Source: Pseudomonas sp. PA27(2017)
GTDB taxonomy: Bacteria; Pseudomonadota; Gammaproteobacteria; Pseudomonadales; Pseudomonadaceae
Assembly: GCF_001945445.1 (NCBI RefSeq)
Contig: NZ_MSXW01000021.1
Coordinates: 23,277-87,276, forward strand
Reading direction: 5' to 3'
Length of the DNA: 64,000 nt
Shown: positions 1-9,430 of the stretch, one piece after another
Position numbering within the stretch: position 1 is the first letter of the stretch
How the letters are laid out: each line of letters opens with the position of its first letter
Notes under the pieces: model-generated
What the model was told of the DNA's origin: nothing
The model's input: only the letters and a program-made list of their open reading frames with translations
Databases searched by the model: none
Translations under genes and position numbers: made by a program

Positions 1-108
1 CTCACTAAAAGCCTGTGCATCGCGGCCGATGCCATGCCGCAGGACATGCACCGGCGGCTGCGGGTGCGCCTGAAATTCAGCCGTCAGCGTTGGCGGGTCG
101 CACAATAG
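1..108 (+). CDS. C-terminal end of a YgfX-like protein (partial)
   Basis: An open frame runs in from the left edge and ends at TAG 106-108. It encodes about 35 residues, rich in Arg near the end ([14 protein letters not shown]). In Pseudomonas the gene convergent with nadB encodes a small YgfX-family membrane protein linked to SdhE/flavinylation functions, and the basic tail fits that family. The frame overlaps the 3' end of nadB by about 30 bp. The identification rests on position and tail composition only; the rest of the gene is outside the window. Confidence 0.4.
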   Translation, partial: LTKSLCIAADAMPQDMHRRLRVRLKFSRQRWRVAQ

Positions 109-1693
109 TGTCGCGTGGTTCGGGCAGCAGGTCGGGGTAATCCAGTGTGTAGTGCAGGCCGCGTGACTCCTTTCGCGCCATGGCCGAGAGAATCATCAGT
201 TCCGCCACCTGGGCCAGGTTGCGCAACTCGATCAGATCCCGACTGACCTTGTAGTTGCTGTAGAACTCATCGATTTCATCGAGCAGCAGGCGCACGCGGT
301 GCTGGGCGCGCTGCAGGCGCTTGGTGGTGCGAACGATGCCTACGTAATCCCACATGAAGCGCCGCAGTTCGTCCCAGTTGTGGGCGATGATCACATCCTC
401 GTCCGAGTCGGTGACCTGGCTGGCGTCCCAGGAAGGCAGGTTGGCCGGCATCGTCACGTGCTCCAGATTGGCGACGATGTCGGCGGCGGCCGAGCGGGCG
501 TACACGAAGCATTCGAGCAGTGAATTACTGGCCATGCGGTTCGCGCCGTGCAGGCCGGTGAAGCTGGTTTCACCAATGGCGTAAAGACCTTGCAGATCAC
601 TGCGGCCCGCCTGGTCGACCATTACTCCGCCGCAGGTGTAATGGGCGGCGGGTACCACTGGAATGGGCTGGCGGGTGATGTCGATGCCGAACTCCAGGCA
701 GCGTTGGTAAACGGTCGGGAAGTGGTTTCTGACGAAGTCCGCTGGCTTGTGGCTGATATCCAGATAGACGCAGTCGACACCCAGGCGCTTCATCTCGTGG
801 TCGATGGCGCGGGCCACGATGTCCCGTGGCGCCAGTTCCTCGCGCGGGTCGAAGCGCGGCATGAAGCGTTCGCCGTTGGGCAGGCGCAGCAGGGCGCCCT
901 CGCCGCGCAAGGCTTCGGTAATAAGAAAGCTCTTGGCCTGCGGGTGATAAAGGCAGGTGGGGTGAAACTGGTTGAATTCCAGGTTGCCGACCCGGCAGCC
1001 AGCGCGCCAGGCCATGGCGATGCCGTCACCGCAAGCGCCATCGGGATTGCTGGTATAGAGGTAGACCTTGGCCGCGCCGCCGGTCGCCAGAACCACGAAG
1101 CGCGCATGGTGGGTGTCCACCTCGCCGCTGCGACGGTTCAGCACGTAGGCGCCCAGGCACCGTTGGCCGTCACGACCCAGCTTGCGTTCGGTGATCAGGT
1201 CCACCGCCACCCGCTGTTCGAGCAGCACCACGTTGTCTCGCTGGCGCGTGCGTTCGAGCAGCGTGTTGAAGATAGCCGCGCCGGTCGCGTCGGCGGCGTG
1301 GATGATGCGGCGGTGGCTGTGGCCGCCCTCGCGGGTCAGGTGAAATTCGAAGCCGCCGTCTTCACGGTCGTGCTCGTCATCGCGGGTGAAGGGCACGCCT
1401 TGCTCGATCAGCCATTCGATCGCCTCACGGCTGTGCTCCACGGTAAAACGCACGGCATCTTCACGGCAAAGGCCGGCCCCGGCACTGAGGGTGTCATTCA
1501 CATGCGAGTCGACGGTATCGCTGTGATCCAGCACGGCAGCGACGCCGCCCTGAGCCCAGTAGGTCGAGCCATTGGTCAATTCGCCCTTGCTCAGTACGGC
1601 GATGCTCAGATTGTCGGGAAGCGTTAGCGCCAGGGTAAGGCCGGCGGCACCGCTGCCGATAACCAGAACATCGTGCTGAAAGTGTTGGCTCAT
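77..1693 (-). CDS. nadB: L-aspartate oxidase NadB
   Basis: 538 residues, close to the 540 of E. coli NadB. It is a cytosolic FAD enzyme that oxidises L-aspartate to iminoaspartate, the first step of de novo NAD synthesis. The N-terminus carries the dinucleotide-binding motif [10 protein letters not shown], followed by the [10 protein letters not shown] segment typical of the family. The flavoprotein signature with catalytic Arg ([10 protein letters not shown]) and the C-terminal helical domain of the fumarate reductase/succinate dehydrogenase superfamily are present. I chose ATG at 1693 over the longer frame from 1810, because it gives the family length and the extra 39 residues look non-coding. 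It is divergent from algU, the usual Pseudomonas arrangement. Confidence 0.95.
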   Translation of the reverse strand: MSQHFQHDVLVIGSGAAGLTLALTLPDNLSIAVLSKGELTNGSTYWAQGGVAAVLDHSDTVDSHVNDTLSAGAGLCREDAVRFTVEHSREAIEWLIEQGVPFTRDDEHDREDGGFEFHLTREGGHSHRRIIHAADATGAAIFNTLLERTRQRDNVVLLEQRVAVDLITERKLGRDGQRCLGAYVLNRRSGEVDTHHARFVVLATGGAAKVYLYTSNPDGACGDGIAMAWRAGCRVGNLEFNQFHPTCLYHPQAKSFLITEALRGEGALLRLPNGERFMPRFDPREELAPRDIVARAIDHEMKRLGVDCVYLDISHKPADFVRNHFPTVYQRCLEFGIDITRQPIPVVPAAHYTCGGVMVDQAGRSDLQGLYAIGETSFTGLHGANRMASNSLLECFVYARSAAADIVANLEHVTMPANLPSWDASQVTDSDEDVIIAHNWDELRRFMWDYVGIVRTTKRLQRAQHRVRLLLDEIDEFYSNYKVSRDLIELRNLAQVAELMILSAMARKESRGLHYTLDYPDLLPEPRDTIVRPANADG

Positions 1694-2199
1694 TGTTATG
1701 GATTCCACTGAGTGGCATGCAGCAAAAAGAGGTGCGATTGGTCGACACCGAATGTGCTTCGCTGAAGCGCTCACGTCCCGTATCGCATAGTCGGTAGGTG
1801 AGCTGACCATGCCCGCGGCGGGGCTTTCAGGACCACCGCAGGGGCTCGACGGACTCTAGTATATAGAGGGAGCCGGCGGCACAATAGCGGCCCCGGTAGG
1901 TAGTCCGGCGCAGAACGTGTATCGTGTCGGGATGGCGATATGCCTGCTCGGCTGGCCGCTGTGGTGGAGCTGCATTCGCTCCGCTGAAACATGTCTGAAC
2001 TTTGCCGTGGGGCAGGGTTCTATAGCGGAGTCGCCCCGGAGAGGGCATGTGTCTGGCGAGTCTGTGAGCGAAGCGGTTGTACGATTCGATTCGGCCCGTC
2101 AGGTGATCTAAAGACAATTCGCGCAGCAGGCATGGCCCTGGTGCGTGGTTTCGTGCAAAACCAAAAAATGTTTTGTGGGAAGCTTGTTCGTAGGGGAGA
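1694..2199. other. nadB-algU intergenic region
   Basis: About 590 bp separate the nadB and algU starts. I see no credible gene here; the short frames on both strands lack ribosome sites and recognisable content. The region must hold the nadB promoter and the algU promoters. In P. aeruginosa several algU promoters lie in the equivalent interval; only the AlgU-type one is clear enough here to mark. Confidence 0.5.
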
Positions 2200-2226
2200 G
2201 AACTTTTGCATATGACTCGAGTCTAT
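2200..2226 (+). promoter_or_regulatory. AlgU (sigma-22)-dependent promoter of algU
   Basis: GAACTT at 2200-2205 is followed after 16 bp by TCTAT at 2222-2226. This matches the ECF sigma-E/AlgU consensus GAACTT-N16/17-TCTGA well. It lies about 60 bp upstream of the algU ATG and fits the known autoregulation of this operon. The -10 element departs from consensus in its last bases. Confidence 0.7.
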
Positions 2227-2285
2227 TTCGGCAGATCGATCTTCTGGCAGGTGCAGACCTCCTACGGGCTCAACGAGGAGTATTC

Positions 2286-2867
2286 ATGCTAACCCAGGAA
2301 GAAGATCAGCAGCTGGTCGAGCGCGTTCAGCGTGGCGACAAGCGAGCATTCGATCTGTTGGTGCTGAAGTATCAGCACAAGATTCTCGGGTTGATCGTGC
2401 GATTCGTGCACGACACCCATGAAGCTCAGGATGTCGCCCAGGAAGCTTTCGTAAAAGCTTATCGGGCACTTGGAAACTTTCGCGGTGACAGTGCGTTCTA
2501 TACATGGCTGTACCGCATCGCCATTAACACGGCGAAGAACCATCTCGTTTCTCGTGGCCGCCGGCCGCCGGACAACGATGTAAGTGCAGAGGATGCCGAA
2601 TTCTACGATGGCGATCACGCCCTCAAGGATATCGAATCTCCCGAGCGAGCCCTGTTGAGGGATGAAATCGAAGCCACCGTGCATCGGAGCATCCAGCAAC
2701 TGCCAGAAGATTTACGAACGGCGCTAACGTTACGTGAATTTGATGGTCTTAGTTATGAAGACATTGCGAGCGTCATGCAGTGTCCAGTTGGTACCGTGCG
2801 TTCGCGAATCTTTCGGGCGCGTGAAGCCATCGATAAGTCCCTGCAACCTCTGTTGCAGGAAGCCTGA
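2286..2867 (+). CDS. algU: ECF sigma factor AlgU (AlgT, RpoE)
   Basis: 193 residues, the same length as P. aeruginosa AlgU. It directs RNA polymerase to envelope-stress and alginate genes. Sigma region 2 (DVAQEAFVKAYRAL, then FRGDSAFYTWLYRIA) lies around residues 50-85. Region 4 with its helix-turn-helix (LSYEDIASVMQCPVGTVRSR) lies near residues 150-172. A longer frame exists upstream, but ATG 2286 has a GAGGAG ribosome site and gives the family length. It is the first gene of algU-mucA-mucB-mucD and should be held inactive by MucA. Confidence 0.97.
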   Translation: MLTQEEDQQLVERVQRGDKRAFDLLVLKYQHKILGLIVRFVHDTHEAQDVAQEAFVKAYRALGNFRGDSAFYTWLYRIAINTAKNHLVSRGRRPPDNDVSAEDAEFYDGDHALKDIESPERALLRDEIEATVHRSIQQLPEDLRTALTLREFDGLSYEDIASVMQCPVGTVRSRIFRAREAIDKSLQPLLQEA

Positions 2868-2898
2868 GACAGCGGCGACAGCCAAGAGAGGAACCGCT

Positions 2899-3486
2899 AT
2901 GAGTCGTGAAGCCCTGCAGGAATCGCTGTCCGCGGTGATGGATAACGAAGCGGATGAACTTGAACTTCGGCGTGTGCTCGGTGCGAGCAACGATGTCGAA
3001 CTGCGTGCCACCTGGTCTCGTTACCAAGTAGCCCGCGCCGCGATGCACAAGGATCTGCTCGTGCCGAAACTGGACATCGCTGCAGCCGTTTCCGCGGCTC
3101 TGGAAAACGATGCCACTCCAGTTGCGCAGGAGAAGGTCGTACGTGGTCCGTGGCGTAGCCTGGGACGCGTAGCCGTTGCTGCGACCGTGACGGTTGCCGT
3201 GTTGGCCGGCGTGCGTTTCTACAATCAGGATGACGTTGCTGGTGCGCAACTGGCGCAACAGAATCAGCCGTCCATTGCCCTGCCGCAAGCTCAGGGGCCG
3301 GCCATTCTGGCGGGCTTCAAGACTTCGGACGAGCAGCCGGCTGTAGAGACCGTCTCTGCCGAAGGTGAAGGCTGGCACGAGCAGCGTCTGCCTGAGTACC
3401 TGCGTCAGCATGGTCAGCAGTCCGCCCCAGGCGCTGCTGAAAACGCACTGCCGTTTGCACGGTCTGCGAGTGTAGAAGAGCGTTAA
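2899..3486 (+). CDS. mucA: anti-sigma factor MucA
   Basis: 195 residues, very close to P. aeruginosa MucA (194). It is a single-pass inner-membrane protein. The cytoplasmic RseA-like N-domain (residues 1-75, with the SAVMDNEADELELRR segment) binds AlgU. The membrane segment is about residues 90-107 (VAVAATVTVAVLAGVRFY), and the periplasmic part binds MucB and is cut by proteases during stress. The small hydrophobic-Ala-Gly stretch near residue 138 (ILAGF) is where site-1 cleavage would be expected by analogy with P. aeruginosa; that is inference. The frame is intact, so there is no mucA22-type mucoid truncation. The start has an AGAGAGGA ribosome site. Confidence 0.96.
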   Translation: MSREALQESLSAVMDNEADELELRRVLGASNDVELRATWSRYQVARAAMHKDLLVPKLDIAAAVSAALENDATPVAQEKVVRGPWRSLGRVAVAATVTVAVLAGVRFYNQDDVAGAQLAQQNQPSIALPQAQGPAILAGFKTSDEQPAVETVSAEGEGWHEQRLPEYLRQHGQQSAPGAAENALPFARSASVEER

Positions 3487-3497
3487 GAACGACGCGT

Positions 3498-4451
3498 ATG
3501 CGCTCCATTCTCGTCACGTCCCTGATGCTCGGCGGTCTATCGGCAACATCTGCCATGGCCGCTGATGCACAGGGATGGTTGCAGCGGCTGAGTCAGGCCG
3601 AAAGCAAGCAAAGCTTCCAAGGCACCTTCGTTTACGAACGCAGCGGTAATCTTTCCACTCACAGCATCTGGCGTCAGGTCGAGCCGGGTGGAGTTGTGCG
3701 CGAACGGTTGCTACAGCTCGACGGCACGCCCCAGGAAATGCTTCGAGTCAACGGCCAGGCGCAGTGCGTCAATGGTCCGATCGCCTCTGCTGTCGTCGAC
3801 GAGCAGGCCTGGCCTGCTCACGGTCTCGATGCCAAACAGATAGAACAGTGGTACGAGCTGCGTTTGAGCGGCGAGTCTCGTGTAGCTGGGCGTTCGGCTG
3901 TAATCCTCGGCTTGGTTCCACGTGATCATCACCGTTATGGTGTGCAATTGTACGTGGACAAGGAAACCGGGCTGCCACTCAAGTCGCTGTTGGTCAATGA
4001 TCGCGGCGAGATGCTCGAACGGTTTCAGTTCACTCAGCTCGATACGGCGGGCACACGGCCTGCTGCAGTGTTGCAGCCTTCCACGAATTGTGCGCCGGTA
4101 CGTGTCGTCAAGGCGCGCACGCCTTCCGCAGAATCCTGGCGTTCCGAATGGTTGCCGCCCGGCTTCAATCTCAGCGCGGTGACCCGGCAGCCCAGCCCGG
4201 TATCCGCCGATAGCGTCGATTGCCTGGTCTATGATGACGGGCTGGCGCGTTTTTCCGTCTTTCTCGAGCCCTTGCACGATGCCGCCGTCGCGGATGCGCG
4301 TAACCAGCTCGGCCCAACCGTAGCCGTATCCCGGCGACTGACAACCGATGACGGGGATGTCATGGTTACAGTGGTGGGCGAAATTCCGTTTGGAACGGCG
4401 GAGCGTGTCGCCATGTCGATGCGTGCCGACGATGTGCATGCCACGCCATAA
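3498..4451 (+). CDS. mucB: periplasmic sigma-factor regulator MucB
   Basis: 317 residues; RseB/MucB family. An N-terminal signal peptide (residues 1-21, ending AMA-AD) exports it to the periplasm. There it binds the periplasmic domain of MucA and shields it from the site-1 protease AlgW until lipid or lipoprotein stress signals release it. The larger N-terminal lipid-binding domain and smaller C-terminal domain of the family are covered by the full length. It starts 11 bp after mucA and is co-transcribed with it. Confidence 0.94.
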   Translation: MRSILVTSLMLGGLSATSAMAADAQGWLQRLSQAESKQSFQGTFVYERSGNLSTHSIWRQVEPGGVVRERLLQLDGTPQEMLRVNGQAQCVNGPIASAVVDEQAWPAHGLDAKQIEQWYELRLSGESRVAGRSAVILGLVPRDHHRYGVQLYVDKETGLPLKSLLVNDRGEMLERFQFTQLDTAGTRPAAVLQPSTNCAPVRVVKARTPSAESWRSEWLPPGFNLSAVTRQPSPVSADSVDCLVYDDGLARFSVFLEPLHDAAVADARNQLGPTVAVSRRLTTDDGDVMVTVVGEIPFGTAERVAMSMRADDVHATP

Positions 4452-4499
4452 CGGGTGAGGCTGCTGAGTAAGGTCGATGTGCTGTCTTGTTGTACCAAT

Positions 4500-4521
4500 G
4501 GCCCCTTAGGGGCCTCGTTTG
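4500..4521 (+). terminator. short hairpin between mucB and mucD
   Basis: A perfect 6-bp inverted repeat (GGCCCC-TTA-GGGGCC, 4500-4514) is followed by a T-rich stretch. It sits in the 93-bp mucB-mucD gap where other pseudomonads may carry mucC. It could act as a weak terminator or attenuator that lowers mucD expression relative to algU-mucAB. The stem is short and the loop is only 3 nt. Confidence 0.4.
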
Positions 4522-4544
4522 TTCTGGATGGGGAAGAAACTGCA

Positions 4545-5984
4545 ATGTCGATGCCTAGCCTGAAAAATTACGCTGCCGCGTTGTTCGCGGTGTTCCTGAT
4601 GGGGCAGTCGGTTGCCGCGCACGCGCAGCTGCCGGACTTCACTCCGTTGGTCGAGGCGGCTTCACCTGCCGTGGTCAACATCAGCACTCGGCAGAAGGTG
4701 CCGAATGCCGTTGCCAGCAACGGTGGGCTTTCGGTGCCGGATCTGGAAGGCCTGCCGCCAATGTTCCGCGAGTTCTTCGAGCGCAGCATTCCCCAGCAGC
4801 CTCGCGCGCCGGGCGGCGGCGGTCGTCAGCGTGAGGCGCAGTCGCTCGGCTCGGGCTTCATCATCTCCAAGGATGGTTACATCCTCACCAACAACCATGT
4901 GGTTGCCGACGCCGACGAAATCATCGTGCGCCTGTCCGATCGCAGCGAGTTGGAAGCCAAGCTGATCGGTACCGACCCGCGCAGCGACGTGGCGCTGCTC
5001 AAGGTCGAGGCGACCGACCTGCCTACCGTGAAACTGGGCAATTCCGACAACCTCAAGGTCGGTGAGTGGGTGCTGGCCATCGGCTCGCCGTTCGGTTTCG
5101 ATCACTCGGTAACCGCCGGGATCGTCAGCGCCAAGGGCCGCAGCCTGCCCAACGAGAGCTACGTGCCATTCATCCAGACCGATGTGGCGATCAATCCCGG
5201 TAACTCCGGCGGCCCGTTGTTCAACCTCGATGGCGAGGTGGTCGGTATCAACTCGCAGATATTCACCCGTTCCGGTGGCTTCATGGGCCTGTCTTTCGCC
5301 ATTCCGATGAGCGTGGCGATGGATGTGGCCGACCAGCTCAAGGCCAGCGGCAAGGTCAGCCGTGGCTGGCTGGGTGTGGTGATTCAGGAAGTGAACAAGG
5401 ATCTCGCCGAGTCGTTCGGGCTCGAGAAACCCGCGGGTGCGCTGGTCGCCCAGGTGCTCGAAGATGGCCCGGCTGCCAAGGGCGGCCTGCAAGTCGGTGA
5501 CGTCATTCTCAGTCTGGATGGCAAACCGATCATCATGTCCGCCGACCTGCCGCATCTGGTTGGCGCCCTGAAACCGGGCACCAAGGCGAATCTGGAAATC
5601 GTCCGTGAAGGTTCGCGCAAGACGCTGAAAATGGCTGTTGGCACCATGCCGGCCGATGATGGCGACGAGGCTTCCGAAGGCGCGACCCCAGGCGCCGAGC
5701 GCAGCAGTAACCGCCTTGGCGTCAGCGTTGCCGAACTGACCGATGAGCAGAAGAAAGCGCTGGACCTGCGTGGTGGCGTGGTGATTCGCGAGGTTCAGGA
5801 TGGTCCGGCGGCGCTGATCGGCCTGCGTCCGGGCGACGTGATCACTCACCTGAACAACCAGGCCATCAGCTCGGCGAAGAACTTCACCGAGGTGGCGCAA
5901 TCGCTGCCGAAGAACCGTTCGGTGTCGATGCGCGTGCTGCGCCAAGGCCGCGCCAGCTTCATTACTTTCAAGCTGGCTGAGTAG
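4545..5984 (+). CDS. mucD: periplasmic serine protease/chaperone MucD (DegP family)
   Basis: 479 residues. The signal peptide (residues 1-26, ending AHA) is followed by a trypsin-like domain with the triad His (TNNHVVAD), Asp (RSDVALLKV) and Ser (NPGNSGGPL), then two PDZ domains (roughly residues 275-365 and 390-475). MucD degrades or refolds misfolded envelope proteins and damps AlgU activity. Start ATG 4545 has a GGGGAAG ribosome site and gives the signal peptide; the frame is open 90 bp upstream. The C-terminus runs into a 14-bp tandem repeat that contains the stop codon. It is the last gene of the algU operon. Confidence 0.95.
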   Translation: MSMPSLKNYAAALFAVFLMGQSVAAHAQLPDFTPLVEAASPAVVNISTRQKVPNAVASNGGLSVPDLEGLPPMFREFFERSIPQQPRAPGGGGRQREAQSLGSGFIISKDGYILTNNHVVADADEIIVRLSDRSELEAKLIGTDPRSDVALLKVEATDLPTVKLGNSDNLKVGEWVLAIGSPFGFDHSVTAGIVSAKGRSLPNESYVPFIQTDVAINPGNSGGPLFNLDGEVVGINSQIFTRSGGFMGLSFAIPMSVAMDVADQLKASGKVSRGWLGVVIQEVNKDLAESFGLEKPAGALVAQVLEDGPAAKGGLQVGDVILSLDGKPIIMSADLPHLVGALKPGTKANLEIVREGSRKTLKMAVGTMPADDGDEASEGATPGAERSSNRLGVSVAELTDEQKKALDLRGGVVIREVQDGPAALIGLRPGDVITHLNNQAISSAKNFTEVAQSLPKNRSVSMRVLRQGRASFITFKLAE

Positions 5985-6056
5985 GTCTGGCTGAGTAGGT
6001 CTGGCCGAGTAGGTCTGGCCGAGTAGGCTTGGCCGAATAGGTCTGGCCCAATAACA
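5973..6056. repeat. 14-bp tandem repeat, six copies, spanning the mucD stop
   Basis: Six head-to-tail copies of a 14-bp unit (CTGGCTGAGTAGGT and one- to three-base variants) run from 5973 to 6056. The TAG of copy 1 is the mucD stop codon, so the array looks like an expansion of the gene's own last codons into the 3' untranslated region. Copies drift progressively (CTGGCTG, CTGGCCG, TTGGCCG, CTGGCCC). The unit is not a multiple of three. Confidence 0.9.
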
Positions 6057-6070
6057 AAGTCAGCAGCTGA

Positions 6071-6096
6071 AGGGCGACGAAAGTCGCCCTTTTTTG
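6071..6096 (+). terminator. rho-independent terminator of the algU-muc operon
   Basis: A perfect 8-bp stem (AGGGCGAC / GTCGCCCT) with a GAAA tetraloop is followed by six T residues at 6090-6095. It is a textbook intrinsic terminator about 90 bp after the mucD stop, directly behind the tandem repeat. Confidence 0.9.
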
Positions 6097-6286
6097 TGCC
6101 CATCTCACCGCTTGCTCATGAAGGTGGCCCAGCAAATCCCGGTCAATCGAGGCAGGCAAGGCAAGCGGGCACTCAATTACTGCACGCGTGCGCTTGTCCT
6201 GACGTGACGTGGGGGCAACCACTCGGGTAAACTTCGCGGCTATTTTCGGCAGGCATTCGCCTGCGCCCTTTTTCGAGTGTTGTCCT

Positions 6287-8086
6287 GTGAGTGACCTGAG
6301 TCATATCCGCAATTTTTCCATCATTGCCCACATTGACCACGGCAAGTCGACGCTGGCTGACCGTTTCATCCAGATGTGCGGTGGCCTGACCGCGCGCGAG
6401 ATGGAGGCTCAGGTTCTCGATTCCATGGACTTGGAACGTGAGCGCGGCATCACCATCAAGGCCCACAGCGTCACCCTGTATTACAAGGCGAAGGACGGCA
6501 TTACCTACCAGCTGAACTTCATCGACACGCCCGGTCACGTCGACTTCACCTATGAGGTGAGCCGCTCGCTGGCGGCCTGCGAAGGTGCGCTGCTGGTCGT
6601 CGATGCGGGGCAGGGCGTGGAAGCGCAGTCGGTCGCCAACTGCTACACCGCCATCGAGCAGGGCCTGGAAGTCATGCCCGTGCTGAACAAGATGGACCTG
6701 CCGCAGGCCGACCCTGATCGCGTCAAGGAAGAGATCGAGAAGATCATCGGTATCGATGCCAGCGACGCCGTGGCGTGCAGCGCCAAAAGCGGCATGGGCG
6801 TCGATGAAGTGCTCGAGCGTCTGGTGCAGGCGATTCCGGCGCCGACCGGCGAGATCGAGGCGCCGCTGCAGGCGCTGATCATCGACTCCTGGTTCGACAA
6901 CTACCTGGGCGTCGTGTCTCTGGTGCGCGTGCGCCACGGCCGCGTCAAGAAGGGCGACAAGATTCTGGTCAAGTCCACCGGCAAGGTGCACCTGGTCGAC
7001 AGCGTCGGGGTGTTCAATCCCAAGCACACGGCTACCGCCGACCTCAAAGCCGGCGAAGTGGGCTTCATCATCGCCAGCATCAAGGACATTCACGGTGCGC
7101 CGGTGGGCGATACCCTGACCTTGAGTTCGACGCCCGACGTGGAAATGCTGCCTGGCTTCAAGCGCATCCAGCCGCAGGTATACGCCGGCCTGTTCCCGGT
7201 CAGCTCCGATGATTTCGAGGATTTCCGCGACGCCCTGCAGAAGCTGACCCTCAACGATTCGTCCCTGCAGTATTTGCCGGAAAGCTCCGACGCTCTGGGC
7301 TTCGGCTTCCGTTGCGGCTTCCTGGGCATGCTGCACATGGAAATCATCCAGGAGCGCCTGGAGCGCGAATACGACCTGGACCTGATCACCACCGCGCCGA
7401 GCGTTATTTTCGAAGTCGTGCTCAAGACCGGTGAAACCATTTACGTGGACAACCCGTCGAAGCTGCCGGATGTGTCCTCGGTCGAAGATTTCCGTGAGCC
7501 GATCGTACAAGCCACGATCCTGGTTCCGCAGGAACATCTGGGTAACGTCATCACCCTGTGCATCGAAAAGCGCGGCGTGCAGCGTGACATGCAGTTCCTC
7601 GGCACTCAGGTTCAGGTTCGCTACGACCTGCCGATGAACGAAGTGGTGCTCGACTTCTTCGACCGTCTGAAATCCACCAGCCGTGGCTATGCCTCGCTGG
7701 ATTATCATTTCGACCGTTACCAGTCGGCCAACCTGGTCAAGCTGGACGTGTTGATCAACGGCGACAAGGTCGATGCGCTGGCATTGATCGTGCACCGTGA
7801 CAACGCCCACTACAAAGGGCGTCAGTTGACCGAGAAGATGAAAGAGCTGATCCCTCGGCAGATGTTCGATGTGGCGATCCAGGCGGCCATTGGCGGTCAG
7901 ATCGTGGCACGAACCACTGTCAAGGCATTGAGAAAGAACGTTCTGGCCAAGTGCTACGGCGGCGACGTGAGCCGTAAGCGCAAACTGCTGGAGAAGCAGA
8001 AGGCCGGTAAGAAGCGCATGAAGCAGGTGGGGAACGTGGAGATTCCACAGGAAGCCTTCCTTGCTGTACTCAAGTTGGATAGCTAG
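6287..8086 (+). CDS. lepA: translation elongation factor 4 (LepA)
   Basis: 599 residues, full length. It is a ribosomal GTPase that can back-translocate or remodel stalled ribosomes. GTPase motifs are clear: G1 [10 protein letters not shown]2 region ERGITI, G3 DTPGH, G4 NKMD. Domains II, III and V and the LepA-specific C-terminal domain ([19 protein letters not shown]) follow. The best start is GTG 6287 ([11 protein letters not shown]); the frame upstream is not conserved in the family. It begins the lepA-lepB-DUF4845-rnc-era-recO-pdxJ cluster, and lepB starts 5 bp after its stop. Confidence 0.95.
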   Translation: MSDLSHIRNFSIIAHIDHGKSTLADRFIQMCGGLTAREMEAQVLDSMDLERERGITIKAHSVTLYYKAKDGITYQLNFIDTPGHVDFTYEVSRSLAACEGALLVVDAGQGVEAQSVANCYTAIEQGLEVMPVLNKMDLPQADPDRVKEEIEKIIGIDASDAVACSAKSGMGVDEVLERLVQAIPAPTGEIEAPLQALIIDSWFDNYLGVVSLVRVRHGRVKKGDKILVKSTGKVHLVDSVGVFNPKHTATADLKAGEVGFIIASIKDIHGAPVGDTLTLSSTPDVEMLPGFKRIQPQVYAGLFPVSSDDFEDFRDALQKLTLNDSSLQYLPESSDALGFGFRCGFLGMLHMEIIQERLEREYDLDLITTAPSVIFEVVLKTGETIYVDNPSKLPDVSSVEDFREPIVQATILVPQEHLGNVITLCIEKRGVQRDMQFLGTQVQVRYDLPMNEVVLDFFDRLKSTSRGYASLDYHFDRYQSANLVKLDVLINGDKVDALALIVHRDNAHYKGRQLTEKMKELIPRQMFDVAIQAAIGGQIVARTTVKALRKNVLAKCYGGDVSRKRKLLEKQKAGKKRMKQVGNVEIPQEAFLAVLKLDS

Positions 8087-8091
8087 GGCCT

Positions 8092-8946
8092 ATGTCATTC
8101 AATTTTCCGCTGTTGCTGGTCATTGCCGTCGCCGTGTGCGGCGCCCTGGCCTTGTTCGATCTGGTATTTCTGGCGCCGCGGCGTCGTGCAGCGATCGCCA
8201 GTTATCAGGGCAAGGTCGAGCAAGTCGACGACGCAGTGGTCGAGAAGCTCAACAAGGAACCCTTGCTGGTCGAGTACGGCAAGTCGTTCTTTCCGGTACT
8301 GGCCATCGTGCTGGTGCTGCGCTCCTTTCTGGTCGAGCCATTCCAGATCCCGTCCGGGTCGATGATTCCGACCCTGGAAGTGGGCGACTTCATCCTGGTC
8401 AACAAGTTTGCCTACGGCATTCGCCTGCCGGTGCTGGACACCAAGGTGATCGAAGTCGGCGACCCGCAGCGCGGTGACGTCATGGTGTTTCGCTACCCGA
8501 GCGATCCCAACGTCAACTACATCAAGCGCGTTATCGGCCTGCCGGGCGACCAGGTGCGCTACAGCAGCGACAAGCGCCTGTTCGTCAATGGCAAGCCGGT
8601 TGCCGAGCAGTTGATCGGTGAGGAGCCCGGCAGCCTGGGCAGCGCCACGCTGTACAGCGAGCGCCTGGGCGATGTCGAGCATCGCATCCGCAAGGAAATG
8701 ACCCGTTACCGCGCCGAACCCGGCAAGGAGTGGACCGTCCCTGAAGGGCACTACTTCATGATGGGCGACAACCGCGACAACTCCAACGACAGCCGTTACT
8801 GGAACGACCCGAATATCCCTAAAGACGTGCTGGGCATGGTTCCGGATCGCAACATCGTCGGCAAGGCGTTTGCCATCTGGATGAGCTGGCCGGACCCGAA
8901 GTTCAAGACCCTGCCGAACTTCTCCCGTGTCGGACTCATTCACTGA
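8092..8946 (+). CDS. lepB: signal peptidase I
   Basis: 284 residues. An inner-membrane serine peptidase that removes signal peptides from exported preproteins. Two N-terminal membrane segments (about residues 4-22 and 62-80) precede the periplasmic catalytic domain. The nucleophile Ser is in PSGSMIPTL, the general-base Lys in YIKRVIGLPGD, and the family box MGDNRDNSNDSRYW is intact. It is co-transcribed with lepA, as in most gammaproteobacteria. Confidence 0.96.
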   Translation: MSFNFPLLLVIAVAVCGALALFDLVFLAPRRRAAIASYQGKVEQVDDAVVEKLNKEPLLVEYGKSFFPVLAIVLVLRSFLVEPFQIPSGSMIPTLEVGDFILVNKFAYGIRLPVLDTKVIEVGDPQRGDVMVFRYPSDPNVNYIKRVIGLPGDQVRYSSDKRLFVNGKPVAEQLIGEEPGSLGSATLYSERLGDVEHRIRKEMTRYRAEPGKEWTVPEGHYFMMGDNRDNSNDSRYWNDPNIPKDVLGMVPDRNIVGKAFAIWMSWPDPKFKTLPNFSRVGLIH

Positions 8947-8960
8947 TCTGATGAAAATTT

Positions 8961-8985
8961 GCGGCGCCGTTCAATACGGCGCCGC
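8961..8985. repeat. 10-bp perfect inverted repeat after lepB
   Basis: GCGGCGCCGT and its complement flank a 5-nt loop (TCAAT). No T-run follows, so it is not a classic terminator. In the ~100-bp lepB-DUF4845 gap it may stabilise the lepB end of the transcript or attenuate readthrough into rnc-era. Confidence 0.6.
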
Positions 8986-9052
8986 CAGCTATCTATAGTC
9001 TTGTCATGCGCGCGACGCGCATCGGACTATCTGGATACTTTTGGGGATGAAC

Positions 9053-9430
9053 ATGAAATTCGCACGCTCGCAGCAGGGCTTGTCGATCGTCAGCTGGCTG
9101 GTGGTACTGGCTGTCGTGGCGTTTCTGGCCAGCACGGCGTTCAAGGTGGTGCCGCATTACCTCGACTATATGTCGATGGAAAAGATCATCACCTCCGTGG
9201 AAACCGACCGCCTGCAGGAAGTCAGGACCGTGGGCGATTTCTACAGCCACGTCAGCCGTGGCATGACGGTCAACAGCATCCGCGACCTGAACATGCAGGA
9301 CGCGCTGAAGGTGACCCAGGATGGCAACGAATTTCTTGCCCACCTCAAGTATGAAAAACGTGAGCACCTGATCGAGAACATCGATCTGGTGGTTAATTTC
9401 GATAAAGAATTTCGTGTGCGTATGCCGTGA
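9053..9430 (+). CDS. DUF4845 family single-pass membrane protein
   Basis: 125 residues. A short basic N-terminus (MKFARSQQ) is followed by one membrane segment (about residues 10-30, [16 protein letters not shown]) and a soluble domain. The family (DUF4845) is found between lepB and rnc in Pseudomonas and relatives; its biochemical role is unknown to me. Candidate starts are TTG 9041, ATG 9047 and ATG 9053; the GGGG at 9043-9046 fits 9053 best. Its stop overlaps the rnc GTG (GTGA), suggesting translational coupling. Confidence 0.85.
   Translation: MKFARSQQGLSIVSWLVVLAVVAFLASTAFKVVPHYLDYMSMEKIITSVETDRLQEVRTVGDFYSHVSRGMTVNSIRDLNMQDALKVTQDGNEFLAHLKYEKREHLIENIDLVVNFDKEFRVRMP

Noticed and set aside
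548..1627. 359-residue frame antisense to nadB, and similar long antisense frames over mucD, lepA, era, opgH, lon and dnaE2
   Set aside because: They lie fully inside well-recognised genes, have no ribosome sites, and show the Arg/Ala/Gly/His-rich composition typical of shadow frames in high-GC DNA.
5973..6056. Considered as a small CRISPR array
   Set aside because: The copies are contiguous with no spacers, only 14 bp long, and have no cas genes.
8961..8985. Terminator of lepB
   Set aside because: The stem is perfect but no T-run follows, and the downstream genes belong to the same cluster; listed only as a hairpin.
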